64,000 nt of DNA from Chiridota heheva (GCA_020152595.1 JAIGNY010004531.1:795001-859000), one strand, 5' to 3'. Shown: positions 22,360-34,395, numbered from the stretch's first letter. The notes: generated by a model from the letters alone, not told the origin. Program-made: numbers and translations.

Positions 22360-24853
22360 TCCATGACCCCGCCAAAACATTTTCGACTGATTCAGGTTAG
22401 GTGATGATTGATCAATTGCCTGAGTCAAGTTCAGTGTATCCCGATCAACATAATCAACAGAAAGAACAAGAAGTTAAAAGAAGATTAAGCCACGTTTGGC
22501 TGGTTTGGAATCTTTTTTTTTTTTTTTACGGATATGGAAGCCATAGAATCTAGAATAATTTACCGGAGAAAGAATTGGCGAAGGCGGGTCTTCAGCCTTA
22601 TACGGTCATACATGGTTATGACCATCACGGTCAAATTATGGGGGCAGACAGGACATAAATCATTTATGCATGAGTGATCACAAGTTCGGTTACAGATCGA
22701 TTGTCAACTTATCAATCACAATGACGTAATGTCTCGCGACCATGTTTACTGAACCAGTTCAACTTTATCTCGTTCAGATTGACGATCTGTAATTTCGAAT
22801 TTTTTGGAAGGTTGATAAAAAATACATGTTATAGTCTGGATTTCTTAACCGACGTGCGATGTAATTCCTCTAATAAATCGTTAGTGTACTGGGAAAACAC
22901 CATATTTTTAAGGTAAGAATCTAGCTTACAGTACTAGGCTTACCAAATCCACGAAAAATCATCACCATCTTTCTTAGTGCAGAAACGCTACACAATGAAT
23001 GATGGAATATTCATCATTTGTATTCAATGGACAATTCAGACATTTTTGCAATATATTGGCACTGATTTTCAAATTACTATTTATGACTTCACCAAATGTT
23101 GTTATCTGTTAAATACTTAGATCTGCAAAGTTTTGCATCAATATTTTTGAATAATTTAAAATGATATTAGGGGCCTAGGCTATAGGCCACTCTGGAAACA
23201 CCAACCATAGTTATTAACGTTCTAATTAACGAGCCTAACGTTAATGACCCCTAGTGTTGGTGTTTTGAGTGTGGCCTATAATACAAATTACATTAGTGAA
23301 TTTTGAGGACTTAGTTGTTGTAAACTCCTTCCAAATTATCACCATTTTTGCCTGAATTTTTGGTCGGAAATCTTTTATAAAACTAAGTTTTATGTGGGTA
23401 TGCAAATTTGAATTGATTGATTATTTTACATGGCTAATTCTTAGTTTTAGGCTGGTTAAATTACCTGAACTCTTCTCATTTATTGCATGTATGTAATAAT
23501 AATGCTGTATGATTGAGTGCACTAGAATGAAATGCTTTTCTGAATCAACTTTACCTGTAGATGCCAATGAAGTTCGACACAAATTTTGTTTCAGCCTCTA
23601 TTTGTGTAAGGTGTGTTTGTCATCAACATGCATGTACAGTAGAGCTGTGACCGTTTAGCGTGTACACACTACATGCTCACAAATCTTGTAAACGTTTACT
23701 AAATACTTTATTGCGAGTAATCGTTTTTCATACATAGTGTCTTGCCGTTGAAAATCACTGTTTATGATTCAAATCACACACACATTCAGCTGACAAAATT
23801 CAAATCAATGACTTTTTACAAACTGTAAACCTGATTAGCATAATCCTTTTTAAATGTGCGAATCATAAATGCACAGTAATCACCAATAAATGGGGATTTT
23901 ATGCACTTCTGAGTTCGCCGAAATCTGAGTAATCTAAACTTGTAAAATGCACCTCGACTGTGCAGCAGTAAACAGTGAAACTAACAATAGGCCTAATGTT
24001 AGGCCATAAGGCTTTAAATCCCACGCAATCAAGGCCCGTTTTACAAGCTCTTAAATTGCACAAAAAACACTTGAAAAATACTTGAATCGTGACAATCAAT
24101 ACATTTACATGTAAATATTACCTGATGAGTCAAATAAATTTTGCAAGAAAGAAAAAATATGATGTATAATTTGGCAGGGCTTAAGGAGGTTATTTGCATT
24201 TTGGGTACCTGTACATTATGTCAGACACAAACACAGAACAGAAACAAACAAATGATAGAAACAGCAGGTGGTGTTGCTTTAGGAGAATGTCTGTAGCTCA
24301 AAATATATCATATTAACATAAGGCGAAGATAGTGTAACTGCTACATGTAACTTTCAGTGCAAAAGAACTGATGAAGTACACAAGTGGGAGGCTTTTAACA
24401 AACCATCTTCAAATGAATTACAACTGAACTGGATTCATGCCTAAATTTGACTGAGTAGAGAGAAGCAGTATTAATCAACTGTAATGCTACTGATTTACAG
24501 TATTTCTTAAGACAAATCATTTATCTACTTAGAAGAAAATTAAATCAACCATAAAGCTAGTCAAATCTGCTCTTAATTTAAAATTGTCACATGGGTAAAC
24601 AAGAAAGATGCTCCATTAAGGCTTTCTGTGAAAATAGTGAAATGCATACTACTACTTAACTACTGTATGAGGAATCAAATTCCTGTGAAGTTTCTTCTGG
24701 GTTAAAAATCACATTTTGCCACATTGGCACTTGTATTAAGATACAATAATATTACAATCCATATCTCCAAGGCAGATACAGTAATCCTTTGAATGTGAAG
24801 ATTGATACTTGAAAGACTGGTACTAGCTGGTTTTATGCAGGTACTGTATGAAC
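22360..24853. other. Non-coding flank upstream of the transporter gene
   Basis: No coding region is recognised apart from a small foldback element at 23181-23280. A possible untranslated first exon ending in a GTAAGA donor near 22915 is speculative. Open frames are short and AT-driven. Confidence 0.35.
23181..23280. repeat. 100-bp foldback (hairpin) element
   Basis: The outer arms TATAGGCCACTCTGGAAACA and the complement of TGTTTTGAGTGTGGCCTATA pair over about 30 bp with a few mismatches. An inner GTTATTAACGTT pairs with AACGTTAATGAC. The whole unit is close to a self-complementary miniature element. Confidence 0.7.
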
Positions 24854-25339
24854 CAGCGCTCGAAATTAACGTAGGCCCGCTAGCCCGGGGCAAGTAGGAC
24901 TTACGTTCGGGCTAGTAGAAACTGATTTTTCCGAGCCCGCCGGGCAAGTAACCAGAACAAAATATATACCTTAGACTTTTTAAAAATACATTATTACACA
25001 TCACTTACACAAGCCAATTGATCGGATGCGAGCGATAATGAATGTAACAAACTTTTGTATACTTTATTATTGTTCTGACATTCTTCTAAGTGTGGTTTTT
25101 CGTACTCAAAACAGATTTTGTTATACATAACGTTAGTTTTACGACTGGGATATGTGAAAATATATTTGAGTTGAAAGAAAAGCATTGTTTACTTCTATCT
25201 TTTCTCTGTAGGGACCAAGGTTTTTAAGCTTTTTGACGTACGTTTTCTCGGGCAAGTCAGTAGTCCATTCGGGCTAGTAGAAAAGGAGTCAAGCTAGCCC
25301 GACGGGCTAGTGGTTAAAGTGTGCTAATTTTGAACTCTG
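24854..25339. mobile_element. hAT-type MITE (486 bp) with 8-bp target duplication
   Basis: A perfect duplication GTATGAAC flanks it at 24846-24853 and 25340-25347. The ends are CAGCGCTCGAAATTAAC and the complement of CAGAGTTCAAAATTAGC, followed on both sides by CTAGCCCG-type subterminal repeats. No transposase. It ends 66 bp before the predicted acceptor of the first SLC46 coding exon. Confidence 0.88.
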
Positions 25340-25461
25340 GTATGAACAAGTTAAACAGTTTCATTCATGATAAATTATTGCAATTCTTGCATTTTACCTT
25401 TTCAGATTCACATGTGTACTACTGCATAGGCACAGGGGATATAAAGGAAGAGGCAGGCACC

Positions 25462-26356
25462 ATGGGCATCGTACAGAGAGCAAGAGTGTTGATCACAGTG
25501 GAACCTGTTCTATTTTTGTATATGCTTGGGTCATTTTTGCAATATTCCACCGTTCAACAACTCATTCAGTATAAAGTGTGCATGATAGAATATAATGACA
25601 CAGCTATATGCAGTAATCTATCACAATATAAAGAGGAGGAAAAAGAGGTGACAAGGCAAGCTTCTCATTGGTTGATTATTTTAAATGTTGCGTTAACTTT
25701 CCCATCTGTCGTAAGCTCCCTCTTTCTTGGGTCTTGGTCAGATAGGGTTGGGAGAAAAGTTATTATGCTTTTTCCTACTGTCGGATCCATTTTATATGGA
25801 GTAGTGTTGTTGATCAGTGCAGCAAATATTTTTATGCCAGTGTGGGTTATTATTATCGGACAAGCAGTACTTGGATTTTCTGGAGCATACGCTATCCTTA
25901 CATCTGCAGTATTCAGCTATATGGGCGACATTACAATGAAAGAAAGCAGAACTAAGAGGTTTGGGATACTCGAAGGAATGACCTTCATGGGTAGTTTTGT
26001 TGGTTTATTAACGAGTGGAATTGTGATTGATAATTTGGGCTATTTTGCTGCTTTTATATATTACATAGCGTGCAATGCATTACTGATGTTGTATTTACTG
26101 ATATGGCTACAGGAGTCTGTGACTGAGTCACGAGGAGAAAATGGAGATATAAGTACAAATGCTGTTGAGAGCTTTGAGAGTAGCGTGGAAGCTGACCTGG
26201 GAAGAGTGGGACGGAGAGGCTGCTGTATGGAACTGTTGAGATTTGAAAATCTGAAGAATTCTTTCACTACAGTGTTTCGAAGCAGACCCTATAGTCACCG
26301 TCTTCAGCTTCTGTTGCTCATCTCCTGTTTGTTTACATTTGAGCTGGTTGGAACTG
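25462..26356 (+). CDS. SLC46-family MFS transporter, first coding exon
   Basis: This exon encodes 298 residues plus one base of a phase-1 codon. SLC46 proteins are 12-TM proton-coupled or facilitative carriers (the folate transporter PCFT is a member). Visible are the family signature VEPVLFLYM in TM1 and the MFS loop GSWSDRVGRK after TM2. There are about seven hydrophobic segments, with a cytoplasmic loop before TM7. I chose the ATG at 25462 (context CACCATGG) because the upstream in-frame sequence is partly a MITE. A good acceptor (TTTTACCTTTTCAG, ending 25405) would start the exon at 25406. The donor GTACGT is at 26357. The substrate cannot be inferred. Confidence 0.9.
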
Positions 26357-26439
26357 GTACGTCAAGTTTAAAGTTTTTGGTTCCGATGTGATAGCATCAG
26401 GAACCTATGCGGTTATGATGGCATATGTGTGTATGTTGG

Positions 26440-27560
26440 TGATGCTGAGCTCATAAACACGATATCTCAAGAAAGCTAAAGTGGAATTATGTTATATGTG
26501 GTATACAGATAGCCCATTGTCCATAGATGTGCCATATTGTTTTTGGTGGTGATGTTATGCATATTAATGAGTAGGCAGGGCTTAATGTTAAAATCTTAAA
26601 ATGCTCATATCTTAACAAATGCATGTCTGTTTTCTTTGGGCAGGGGAGGGGGGGGGGGGGGTAATTATGATTGTTAGTTGGTTTGTTCATGTTCATGATG
26701 TGAAAACATTGAATTTCATTAATATGTATATTGGTCGGGGCTTAATATGATTTTGCTTGTAAGAGCTTGTAAACACGGTATCTCAAGAACGGTAAACTGG
26801 ATTTACTGTATGTTATATTTGGTACACAAATAGCCTATTGTATATGGTCTATTGTATATGTGCCCTATTTGTTTTTGGTGGTGATATCATGCATATTTAT
26901 GAGTAGGCGGGGCTTAATATAAAAATCTTGAAATGCTCTTATTTTGACAATCACATGTCTGTTTTGTTTCATATTTGTTTCATAATAATGATGTTAGCCA
27001 GTGTGTATGTGTTGATCGTATAAAAACGTTGACTTTCATTAATGTAAGTAGAGGGCGAGGCTTAATATGATTTTGTAAACAAAAAGCTTGTAAACACGAT
27101 ATTTCAAAAACTATGAACTGGATTGAGGTCATGTGTGGGTACACAGATACATGCATATTAATAAGTGGGCGAGTGAAAAGTGAAAATGTGATAAATGTGC
27201 AAGTGTATGTCTGTTTTGCGTCATATTGGGCATGATAATATTGTTGGTTATGGTGTACATGCTTATGTTATTAACATATGTCATTAACATGCATGATAGG
27301 CGTGGCTTAATATGAACATACTAAAGGATCTAAACACCATACTGTATCTCATGAACGGTATGGTATATCGGATTTATACCATGTGTCGTACACAGATGGG
27401 TCATGTTCTGTACATATGTTCTAATGTTGTGGTAGTGATGTTATTAATAATAATGAGTGGGCGGGGCTTGCTGACAAATTTTTGAAATAGATAAATGAGC
27501 AACTGTTTTGTTTTTCATCATACTTACTATGATAATGTTGTTAATTATTGTGCATTTGCT
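26440..27560. repeat. Four degenerate ~310-bp tandem repeats in intron 1
   Basis: Each unit contains TAAACACGATATCTCAAGAA-like sequence, then GTACACAGAT-like sequence and ATTAATGAGTGGGCGGGGCT. Units start near 26454, 26768, 27088 and 27332. The later copies are shorter and more diverged. Confidence 0.75.
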
Positions 27561-27569
27561 AGTATTATC

Positions 27570-27886
27570 AACAATTTGCTTCCCTCGCTGCCCACAACTC
27601 AGTAGCCGAGCTCTTCTAAAAAAACCCTCCTGATAAAGTTATCTCCTTCATCATGCTTCCCTCTACAACCATACTTAGTCCTCCTTCCCCACCCCCTCTC
27701 TCTCTACATTATTTTTCCACCCATACACCTCTCTCGATGCCAGCTTTCTGGCTTTTAGTTCTCGTGTTTCTCTCAATCTCCCCCTGTGTACTCTCCTTCC
27801 TACCTCTGGAATGATCTAACCTTAGGCACAATTTGACCCTTACTGTTGTGGTGCTGTTAAACTCTCATCAAACAAACAAACAAACA
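27570..27886 (+). mobile_element. 5'-truncated 3' end of an I-like LINE
   Basis: It matches the 3' untranslated end of the longer LINE at 32240-34395, including CCAGCTTTCTG, CTCAATCTCCCCCTGT and AATGATCTAA, and finishes in CATCAAACAAACAAAC. Both copies end in a CAAA-type tail. Confidence 0.8.
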
Positions 27887-28417
27887 ATGATCTACATGGT
27901 GGGTGTGGCTTATAAGTACATATCCTGGAACAAATATTTTATGATATGCATTGACATGACAGTTAATACAAATTTTGCAAATCAATCAGCTTATAAAAAG
28001 AAATATTTAAAAAAGCATCCGAACCACAAAACCTTTGGGTTCTGGCTCTTCAAATTACAATTACATGTCATATTTTGCAAATGTTTTTCGATACAGTACC
28101 ACCAAATGGAATAGGTACAGTACTTCTCCATTTTTACATGAGGTGAATCTTTCGTTATCAATTTCTTTTCATCCCTAACATATTGAGAGGATTACAGAAA
28201 TAAAGCAATTTTGTTCTTAATCTATGTTCATCTTGTACTTTTCGGAATTTGAAAATTGGAAGTTTTCACAATGTATTAAAGACTGTATTGAAAAATTCTT
28301 TTATTTCAGTTGAAATGAAAGCATGTTAAGCATAAATTACATTAATATGGAACAAAATATAGTTTTCCAAATTAGGCCTATCGATTACAACATTTCTCTT
28401 TTTTCATTTTTATGTAG

Positions 28418-28483
28418 GTGAAAGAGATACAACAGTATACTACATTAAAAAAGCACCGCTGTCCTTCACCTCAACACAAACTG
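28418..28483 (+). CDS. SLC46-family transporter, exon 2 (66 nt)
   Basis: The exon encodes GERDTTVYYIKKAPLSFTST followed by QTG, an extracellular-loop segment typical between TM7 and TM8. The acceptor TTTTTATGTAG precedes it and a GTAAGT donor (28484-28489) follows. Phase 1 on both sides keeps the frame from exon 1 to exon 3. Confidence 0.85.
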
Positions 28484-29057
28484 GTAAGTTAATCTCAAAC
28501 CTTGAGTAATGTGTACATTCTTTTTCTGTATTTTAAAGATATTTACCCTTTAAATAATTTTGAATTGACACAATTAAATGATTAAATGTTTTTATTTACT
28601 ACCTACTAATTATTTACTTCTTATTTACTTCTTATTTACATGTACATTGTCAAGTTTTATCTGTTAATTTGAAAGTTTTCATGTGGATAGTTCCAAAACA
28701 TTACCTTAAGTGGATGAATCTTATGATGGTACACCCATTACATACACTGGTGATGATGACTTCCACATGGTGACATTATGTATCTTAGCACTGTATAAGA
28801 AGTATAGTTTAAAAGAAAATGAATTTAATTATAAAAAGGATTGTGTAACCTCTGCATCAGAGAGTGAGAAACCATACGATGATATTGCTGACTAACCATA
28901 ATTTCATGCAAAAACACAATCAGAAAATTATTTTGATAGCACATACTGTATACCCTTATACACTTGCTCTCTTGCAACTGTTCTTCAAAGGACTTATGCT
29001 GATTAAAAGTGTTGCATAAGGGTAACATCATTCCCCATATTTAACTCTCTTTAACAG

Positions 29058-29231
29058 GAATTTATCTAGGAGGGAAGAGTCTCTTTCAGGGTATTGCCCT
29101 GCTGCTTGGAATGCCCCTATTGCATGCAGTGCACATGTCAGATCCTTGTATTGGTATTGGTGGAACCACGTTAAGAATTGGTGGATATGTGATGATGGCC
29201 TTTGCTAGGAATGTTCCACAAGTTTTTTCAG
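29058..29231 (+). CDS. SLC46-family transporter, exon 3 (174 nt)
   Basis: The exon encodes 58 codons covering TM8-TM9: YLGGKSLFQGIALLLGMPLL, then a loop and GGYVMMAFARNVPQVFS. The AFAR-x-x-P segment is characteristic of the family. The acceptor is CTCTTTAACAG and the donor GTTTGT at 29232. The intron before it is only 574 nt; the one after it is about 32.8 kb. Confidence 0.88.
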
Positions 29232-29370
29232 GTTTGTCAATTTCGTTTTATTGGATTGGAATTTGTACACCTTCATCATCATTTCCATAGTATAATGAAA
29301 CAGTCAGTGTGTTAACCTGGAATAAACTTTACTTCAGTCCTATTACTAAGATTTACCTGACATTTTGAAT

Positions 29371-29565
29371 TCCAGTGGCTCAGTGGTAGAGAGTCAAACT
29401 CATATTTGAAAGGTACTGTGCTTGATTCCTGGTCGGAGTCTTGCATAGTATTCTTAGAGCATGGCACTTTTGACCACTTGCTTCAGTCACTCACCTGTTA
29501 AATGAGTACCAGCATTGCTTGGGAGTTAACCTATGGTGGACTGGTGTCCTGCCCAGCAAGAATCA
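29371..29565 (+). mobile_element. tRNA-derived SINE, plus orientation
   Basis: The A-box-like TGGCTCAGTGGTAGAG and B-box-like TTGATTCCTGG form a tRNA-like head. The conserved body ATGAGTACCAGCATTGCTTG with GTGGACTGGTGTCC lies at 29502-29557. The same body occurs inverted about 165 bp further on. Confidence 0.7.
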
Positions 29566-29699
29566 TATCATTGATTTTCATCTGCTTGTTAGTAAGTGAA
29601 ATGGTTTGCTTGTCACATTGCAATACTTAGTTAAATCCCATCAAGCCTCGAGGGCTTATAGAGCTGGTGCCTATACCCGGTTTCCATGGTGCTAACTTC

Positions 29700-29925
29700 T
29701 AAGCAGATGAGAGTACGTGACTCCCCTGGATGGGACACAAGTTCATCACAGGTTAACTCCCCAGCCAATACTGGTACTCATTTCACAGCTTAGTGAGCTC
29801 GAGCAAATGGGATGTTGCGTCTTGCTCAAGGACACAATACAGCGCCCGGACTTAGATTTGATCCGAGGATCTTTTGAATACCAGACTGATGCCCTAATCA
29901 CTGGGTTACTGCACTCCCTTATTTA
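29700..29925 (-). mobile_element. tRNA-derived SINE, minus orientation
   Basis: On the minus strand a tRNA-like head begins near 29925 (TAACCCAGTGATTAGGGC), followed by CTTGAGCAAGACGCAAC and the body ATGAGTACCAGTATTGGCTG. The 57-nt body (29725-29780) is strongly similar to that of the plus copy. Confidence 0.7.
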
Positions 29926-31065
29926 TCCTACATTTGTCAAATTCTCCTTAATCCTTGAATTACAAAGCTATGGCATCTGTTGCTGTGTTCATGTCTTTTC
30001 AATTACAATTACAACTCATTTCAGTGAAGTATTTCTGATGAATAAAGAAAAAAGATTTTTTCATCATTTAAGAAGGATATTTTAAAAGGATATGATTTGA
30101 GGGTACTTTTTTCACTAAGGATTCGGTCAAAAACCATTACTGTGTTAACTTAAAATGTTGCATAAATATAATTTCCTTTGAGTGACTGCCTGGTTATGTT
30201 ATACACACACCTGCTAAAGATAGTTTGCAAGTGTTGTTAGGATAAGTTAGCCAAGATTTTAACTTCATGTTGCATTCTATACTGTTCCAATTGTTCTGTT
30301 TACCCTCTGCTATGTACAGCGTTTTGAGCTATAGCCATGTTTGGCAGTTGGCAGGATTCAACGTTATAGAAATTCTATCAATCATCGTTATTATTACCAT
30401 TCTTGGTGCTCAAGAATTGGGGCTGACATAACATTTATTTACTATGGAATGGGTCATCCTATTCAGAAAGGAAGATGTGGTTAACCACATGGACTATCTT
30501 ATCTGATCACATACAATTTTATACCTCATAAATGTCAAAATATTTCTCTCAGACCTGTTTGATTGTGATTTAGTAAGGTTTAAAGATTTAGTTATGGACT
30601 TTTCAGACTAAAGTTTCCTACAGTGATCGATACTGTACATGTGCTGTGAGCAACTTTCAGCTTTGCAGTCTGGAATTTCTATATTGAAGAAAAGAGGAGT
30701 AAAATCCAAGTTGATCAGTTTTTGAATTTTGGAAAATAGCATTGTTAGATATTAAGTTATGGCTGATCACAGTTTGATCAATTCTTAATTGATGCTACAT
30801 TTGTTATGATTCACAGCAATATTTATTTTAATCGATATCACTTTCTATGAAGTTTTGTGATTTGTAGTGCTCTGCCTTCATGTATAACTGGAATGTAATG
30901 GCTTTGTTGAATATGGACCATTTGCTTGTTTTATTCCCACCTAATTTCCGTAGGTCTGATGGCTGCTAGCCAGTCGAAAAATAGTTAATATTTTCTATGT
31001 TCCTTTTTGAAAAAACAGTGACCAATATATTGTTTTGCTATACTGTGCATGTATTAACCTGAATT

Positions 31066-31329
31066 TTGATGATGGTAAAGCTTTTACATAAGAGGTCTTA
31101 TGTTTCTAATTTATTTGAGTTTCTTGATGATTTTACAAAACAAGGTGATTCCAGTCATAATGTGGATGTTATCTATATAGACTTCCAAAATGCATTCGAT
31201 AAGGTTCCGTTGGGCAGGCTCATGATGAAAATAAGAGCACTTGGTGTGAAGGGAAAGTGTGTCAGTTGGATAAATTCTTGGTTAGTTGACATCTTGACAG
31301 GTCAAAAAGACTTGTTGTTAATGATGGAC
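31066..31329 (+). pseudogene. CR1-like LINE reverse transcriptase, N-terminal piece
   Basis: It encodes VDVIYIDFQNAFDKVPLGRL, the RT region around the first catalytic Asp, and stops at 31329. The protein continues, in similarity terms, with the fragment on the opposite strand at 31965-32235. Confidence 0.75.
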
Positions 31330-31628
31330 TAAAGTTCTATAACCAACGGTTGGCATGCTTTTATTGGCTCAACGCTGGACCAACGTTCTGTAACCAATAG
31401 TTGGTATGCTAACAATAATGTTGGGATTACTATTAGGCCTACCGCATGCCTATGAGCACCCAAGCAAAACTTTTATTTTAACAATTAAAACCCAACGTAA
31501 ACTGTTACGTTTTACCAATGTTGGCCCAAGCAAATTATGCTATCTGGGTATATCCCCTCCAACCTTTTTTGTTTTTCTTGCTTTCTTTCTTTTTAGACCC
31601 TTTAAGAAATATCCAATACACACATGTT

Positions 31629-31961
31629 CCCTTGCAAAAATTCCGGGTCTGGCTTTGATAAAGTCAATATCTGGGTGAATAAAGTTTTGATCTGGCCAAA
31701 TAAAGCCAGATATAACCTTGACAAAAGTTAATTTGATACACAAATAAAGTTTGATCTGGCCAGATCTGGACATTATATCTGGCCCAAATCAAACATGATT
31801 GATCTCAAACTTAGTCTGGAAAATCCAGATTCAGTTTATTCTGAGCCAGATCAAGTTTGAATTTATATCTACTCAATTTTTTTATCTGGCCCGATCTGGC
31901 CCAGATATAAATTTCAGATATTAAATTTATATCTGGGCCAGTTCTGGAATTTTTGTAAGGG
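31629..31961. mobile_element. TIR MITE rich in CTGGCC/ATATCTGG words (333 bp)
   Basis: The ends are CCCTTGCAAAAATTCC and the complement of CCCTTACAAAAATTCC. The interior repeats CTGGCCAGATCTGG and ATATCTGGGCC words many times. A target duplication is not clear. Confidence 0.65.
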
Positions 31962-31964
31962 ATC

Positions 31965-32235
31965 AAAACCCAAATTGCTCTGACCAAAATGAGTAGCTTT
32001 GCATTTATCCATATAGAACGACATCTGCCACGTTTGGAACCAAAAAAACTAACTTGTTTAGATCACTTTGCAACAGTGAAGAATCCCTAGCATCATCAAC
32101 AATCCTATAGAGCTTAGTGCCATCAGCAAATTGACAAATTCTGGAGCCAAGGGAAACATCAATATCATTAATGAAGATTAAGAAAAGAAGCAGACTCTAT
32201 ACAGAACCCTAAAGTACACCGCTTGTAACCTTCTT
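31965..32235 (-). pseudogene. CR1-like LINE reverse transcriptase, C-terminal piece (inverted)
   Basis: On the minus strand the frame gives LLFLIFINDIDVSLGSRICQ followed by FADGTKLYRIVDDA, the region of RT around the second catalytic motif. The family motif FADD reads FADG here. In-frame stops occur (one early, near 32,215). The 3' side is cut at the MITE ending at 31961. Confidence 0.75.
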
Positions 32236-32239
32236 CCAT

Positions 32240-34395
32240 GGAGACAACTACCCCAATGCTTTCAAAACCAAAAAAGCTTGCGATGAAGCTTGGAATATCA
32301 CCTTCACTCCGACAACACCGAGAGCTACAACACCCCTCTCACCCTTTCTGAATTAAACTAAGCCATCCACGATGCTGGCTGCACCTCCAAGAGCCCAGAT
32401 AACTTCCCCTACCAGTTCCTGAAACACCTTCCCAACAAGGCCACCACTACCCTACTCACCATCCTCAACCACTTTCCTCACTTCCCTTTCCCCCTATCTG
32501 GAGGACAGCTATCATCACCCGTCCCCAAACCGGGAAAAGACACTACCGACCCCTCCAGCTACCACCCCATTGCCCTCACCTGCTGTCTTTGTAAAATTAT
32601 GGAAAGGATCATTAACCAGAGTCTAAACTGGTTCCTTGAGACCAACAGAATCCTCTCCCCTCACCAAAGCAGCTTCCGGAAATGTTGCAATACCCTAGAC
32701 CAGTTAATTACGCTCGACACCACTATCCAGGAATCCTTTGCAGAAGGGGAACACCTCATTGCCATCTTTTTTGGCCTCGAGAAAGCTTTTTACACTACTT
32801 GAAAATACGGCATTATCCGCAAACTTTACACCATCAGCCTGGCCACGTCCCCATCTTTATTCAAAACTTCCTCTCACCCAGGCATGTTTGTATTGGCCAC
32901 ACCCTCGCCAACCCCTACCCCCTAGAAGAGGGCATCCCCCAGAGCAGTATCTTCTCCCTCACTCTCTTCAAGCTGAGCACTAATGACACTGCGGACAGCC
33001 TTGGTGTGCAAACCGCCATGCTCTCTAAATCTTCAGGCTCACCATTCGTGCCAAGCTTGACTAGGGCAATATTGTCTACTGTGTCGCTTACAACTCTTAC
33101 CTCAACCACATCAACACCATCCAAAATGAAGCCTTAGGCTTTGTCTGGATACCTATAGGACCTCCCCAATCACCAGCCTTCATGTGGAAGCCAACAAACC
33201 CCCCTTTCTGCTAAGGTGTAGAAAGCTTAGCCTCTCCTATGCTTTTAGAGTCCTCACCAACACCCAGAACTTTGTTTGCAACCTCATTAGGTACCCCAAT
33301 TTTTCCACCGTCTTTAATAGGACTAAAATCCTATCCCCTCCCTTTAGCTTATGCATCAAATCAGACCTCCTCCATCTCGGCATCAACCCCCCCACTCTTG
33401 GCACTTTCTCCTGTCCCAATTTTCCTCCCTGGGCCATCCTCCTCTCTTCTATCCACCTGGGCCTCTCCACTCATCACAAAACCCAAACCCACCCTAACCT
33501 CTTCATCAATCTCCACAACCAAATCAAAGCCCAACTCTCAAACTACACCTCCATCTATACTGATGGCTCCAAGGAAGGCGATAAGACAGCTGCTGCTGCA
33601 GTCATCCAAGACATCACTCTCAGTAATAGGCTTCCCGACTACTCATCCATCTTTTCAGCTGAGGCAAAGGCCATCCTCCTCGCCCTCAATTTTATTGAGT
33701 ACTCTCCGCTCAGCCACTTTGCTATCTTCTCTGACTCCAAGGCTGTCCTTACTTCTTTACTCAATCTTAAATGGGATCATCATCCACAACCTGTCTTGTG
33801 TCTACAATGTTTATATTACCCCTCTATTACCTACTCACTCCCACCTCCTTAATGGCTCCCCCATCCCCTGCAACAATTGCCATTGCTCCCTCACAGTCCA
33901 TCAAGTTTTTCTTGCTTGCCCCCTGTACAATCTTCCCAGAGCTTCCCTCGCTCCCCACAACTCAATTGCCAAGTTCTTCCAGAAAAAAACTCGAACACCT
34001 CTGCAACAATTGCTATTGCACCCTCACAGTCCATCATGTTTTCCTTGCTTGCCCCTGTACAACCTTCCCAGAGCTTCCCTCGCTCCCTACAACTCAATTG
34101 CCGAGTTCTTCCAGAAAAAGCCTTCGGATAAAATTATCTCCTTCCTTCATCATGGTTCGCTATACAACTATATTTAGTCCTCCTCTCCCACCCCCTCTCT
34201 ATACTTTGATCTTTCATTCATGCACCTACTCTCTTGATCCCAGCTTTCTGTCTTATAGTTCTTGTATTGCTCTCAATCTCCCCCTGTTTTCTTTCCTTTC
34301 TACCTCTAGAATTCCTACTTCTAGAATGATCTAATCTCTCAGGCACAATTTGACCCTCATTGTCATGGTGCCGTTAAGCCCTCATCAAACAAACA
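32240..34395 (+). pseudogene. I-like non-LTR retrotransposon with RNase H (degenerate)
   Basis: RT fragments are readable around 32360-32800 (KIMERIINQSLNWFLETNRI) with several stops and frameshifts. An RNase H domain at about 33535-33770 is clearer: YTDGSKEGDKTAAAAVI, then FSAEAKAILLALNFI and FAIFSDSKAVLTSL supply the D-E-D residues. A Cys-rich tail (PCNNCHCSLTVHQVFLACPL) follows, part of it duplicated in tandem (about 33870-33995 and 34000-34120). The 3' UTR ends in CATCAAACAAACAAAC. RNase H after RT suggests the I superclade. Confidence 0.82.

Noticed and set aside
25321-25461. Upstream start for the SLC46 transporter
   Set aside because: The first codons lie in the end of a hAT MITE, and a splice acceptor and a better-context ATG occur downstream.
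31066-32235. Classic twin-priming LINE inversion
   Set aside because: The order of inverted and sense pieces is opposite to that expected, and a separate MITE lies between them.
33239-34177. A 312-codon plus-strand frame
   Set aside because: Low-complexity Ser/Pro/Leu translation in the wrong phase; the overlapping frame carries the recognisable RNase H domain.
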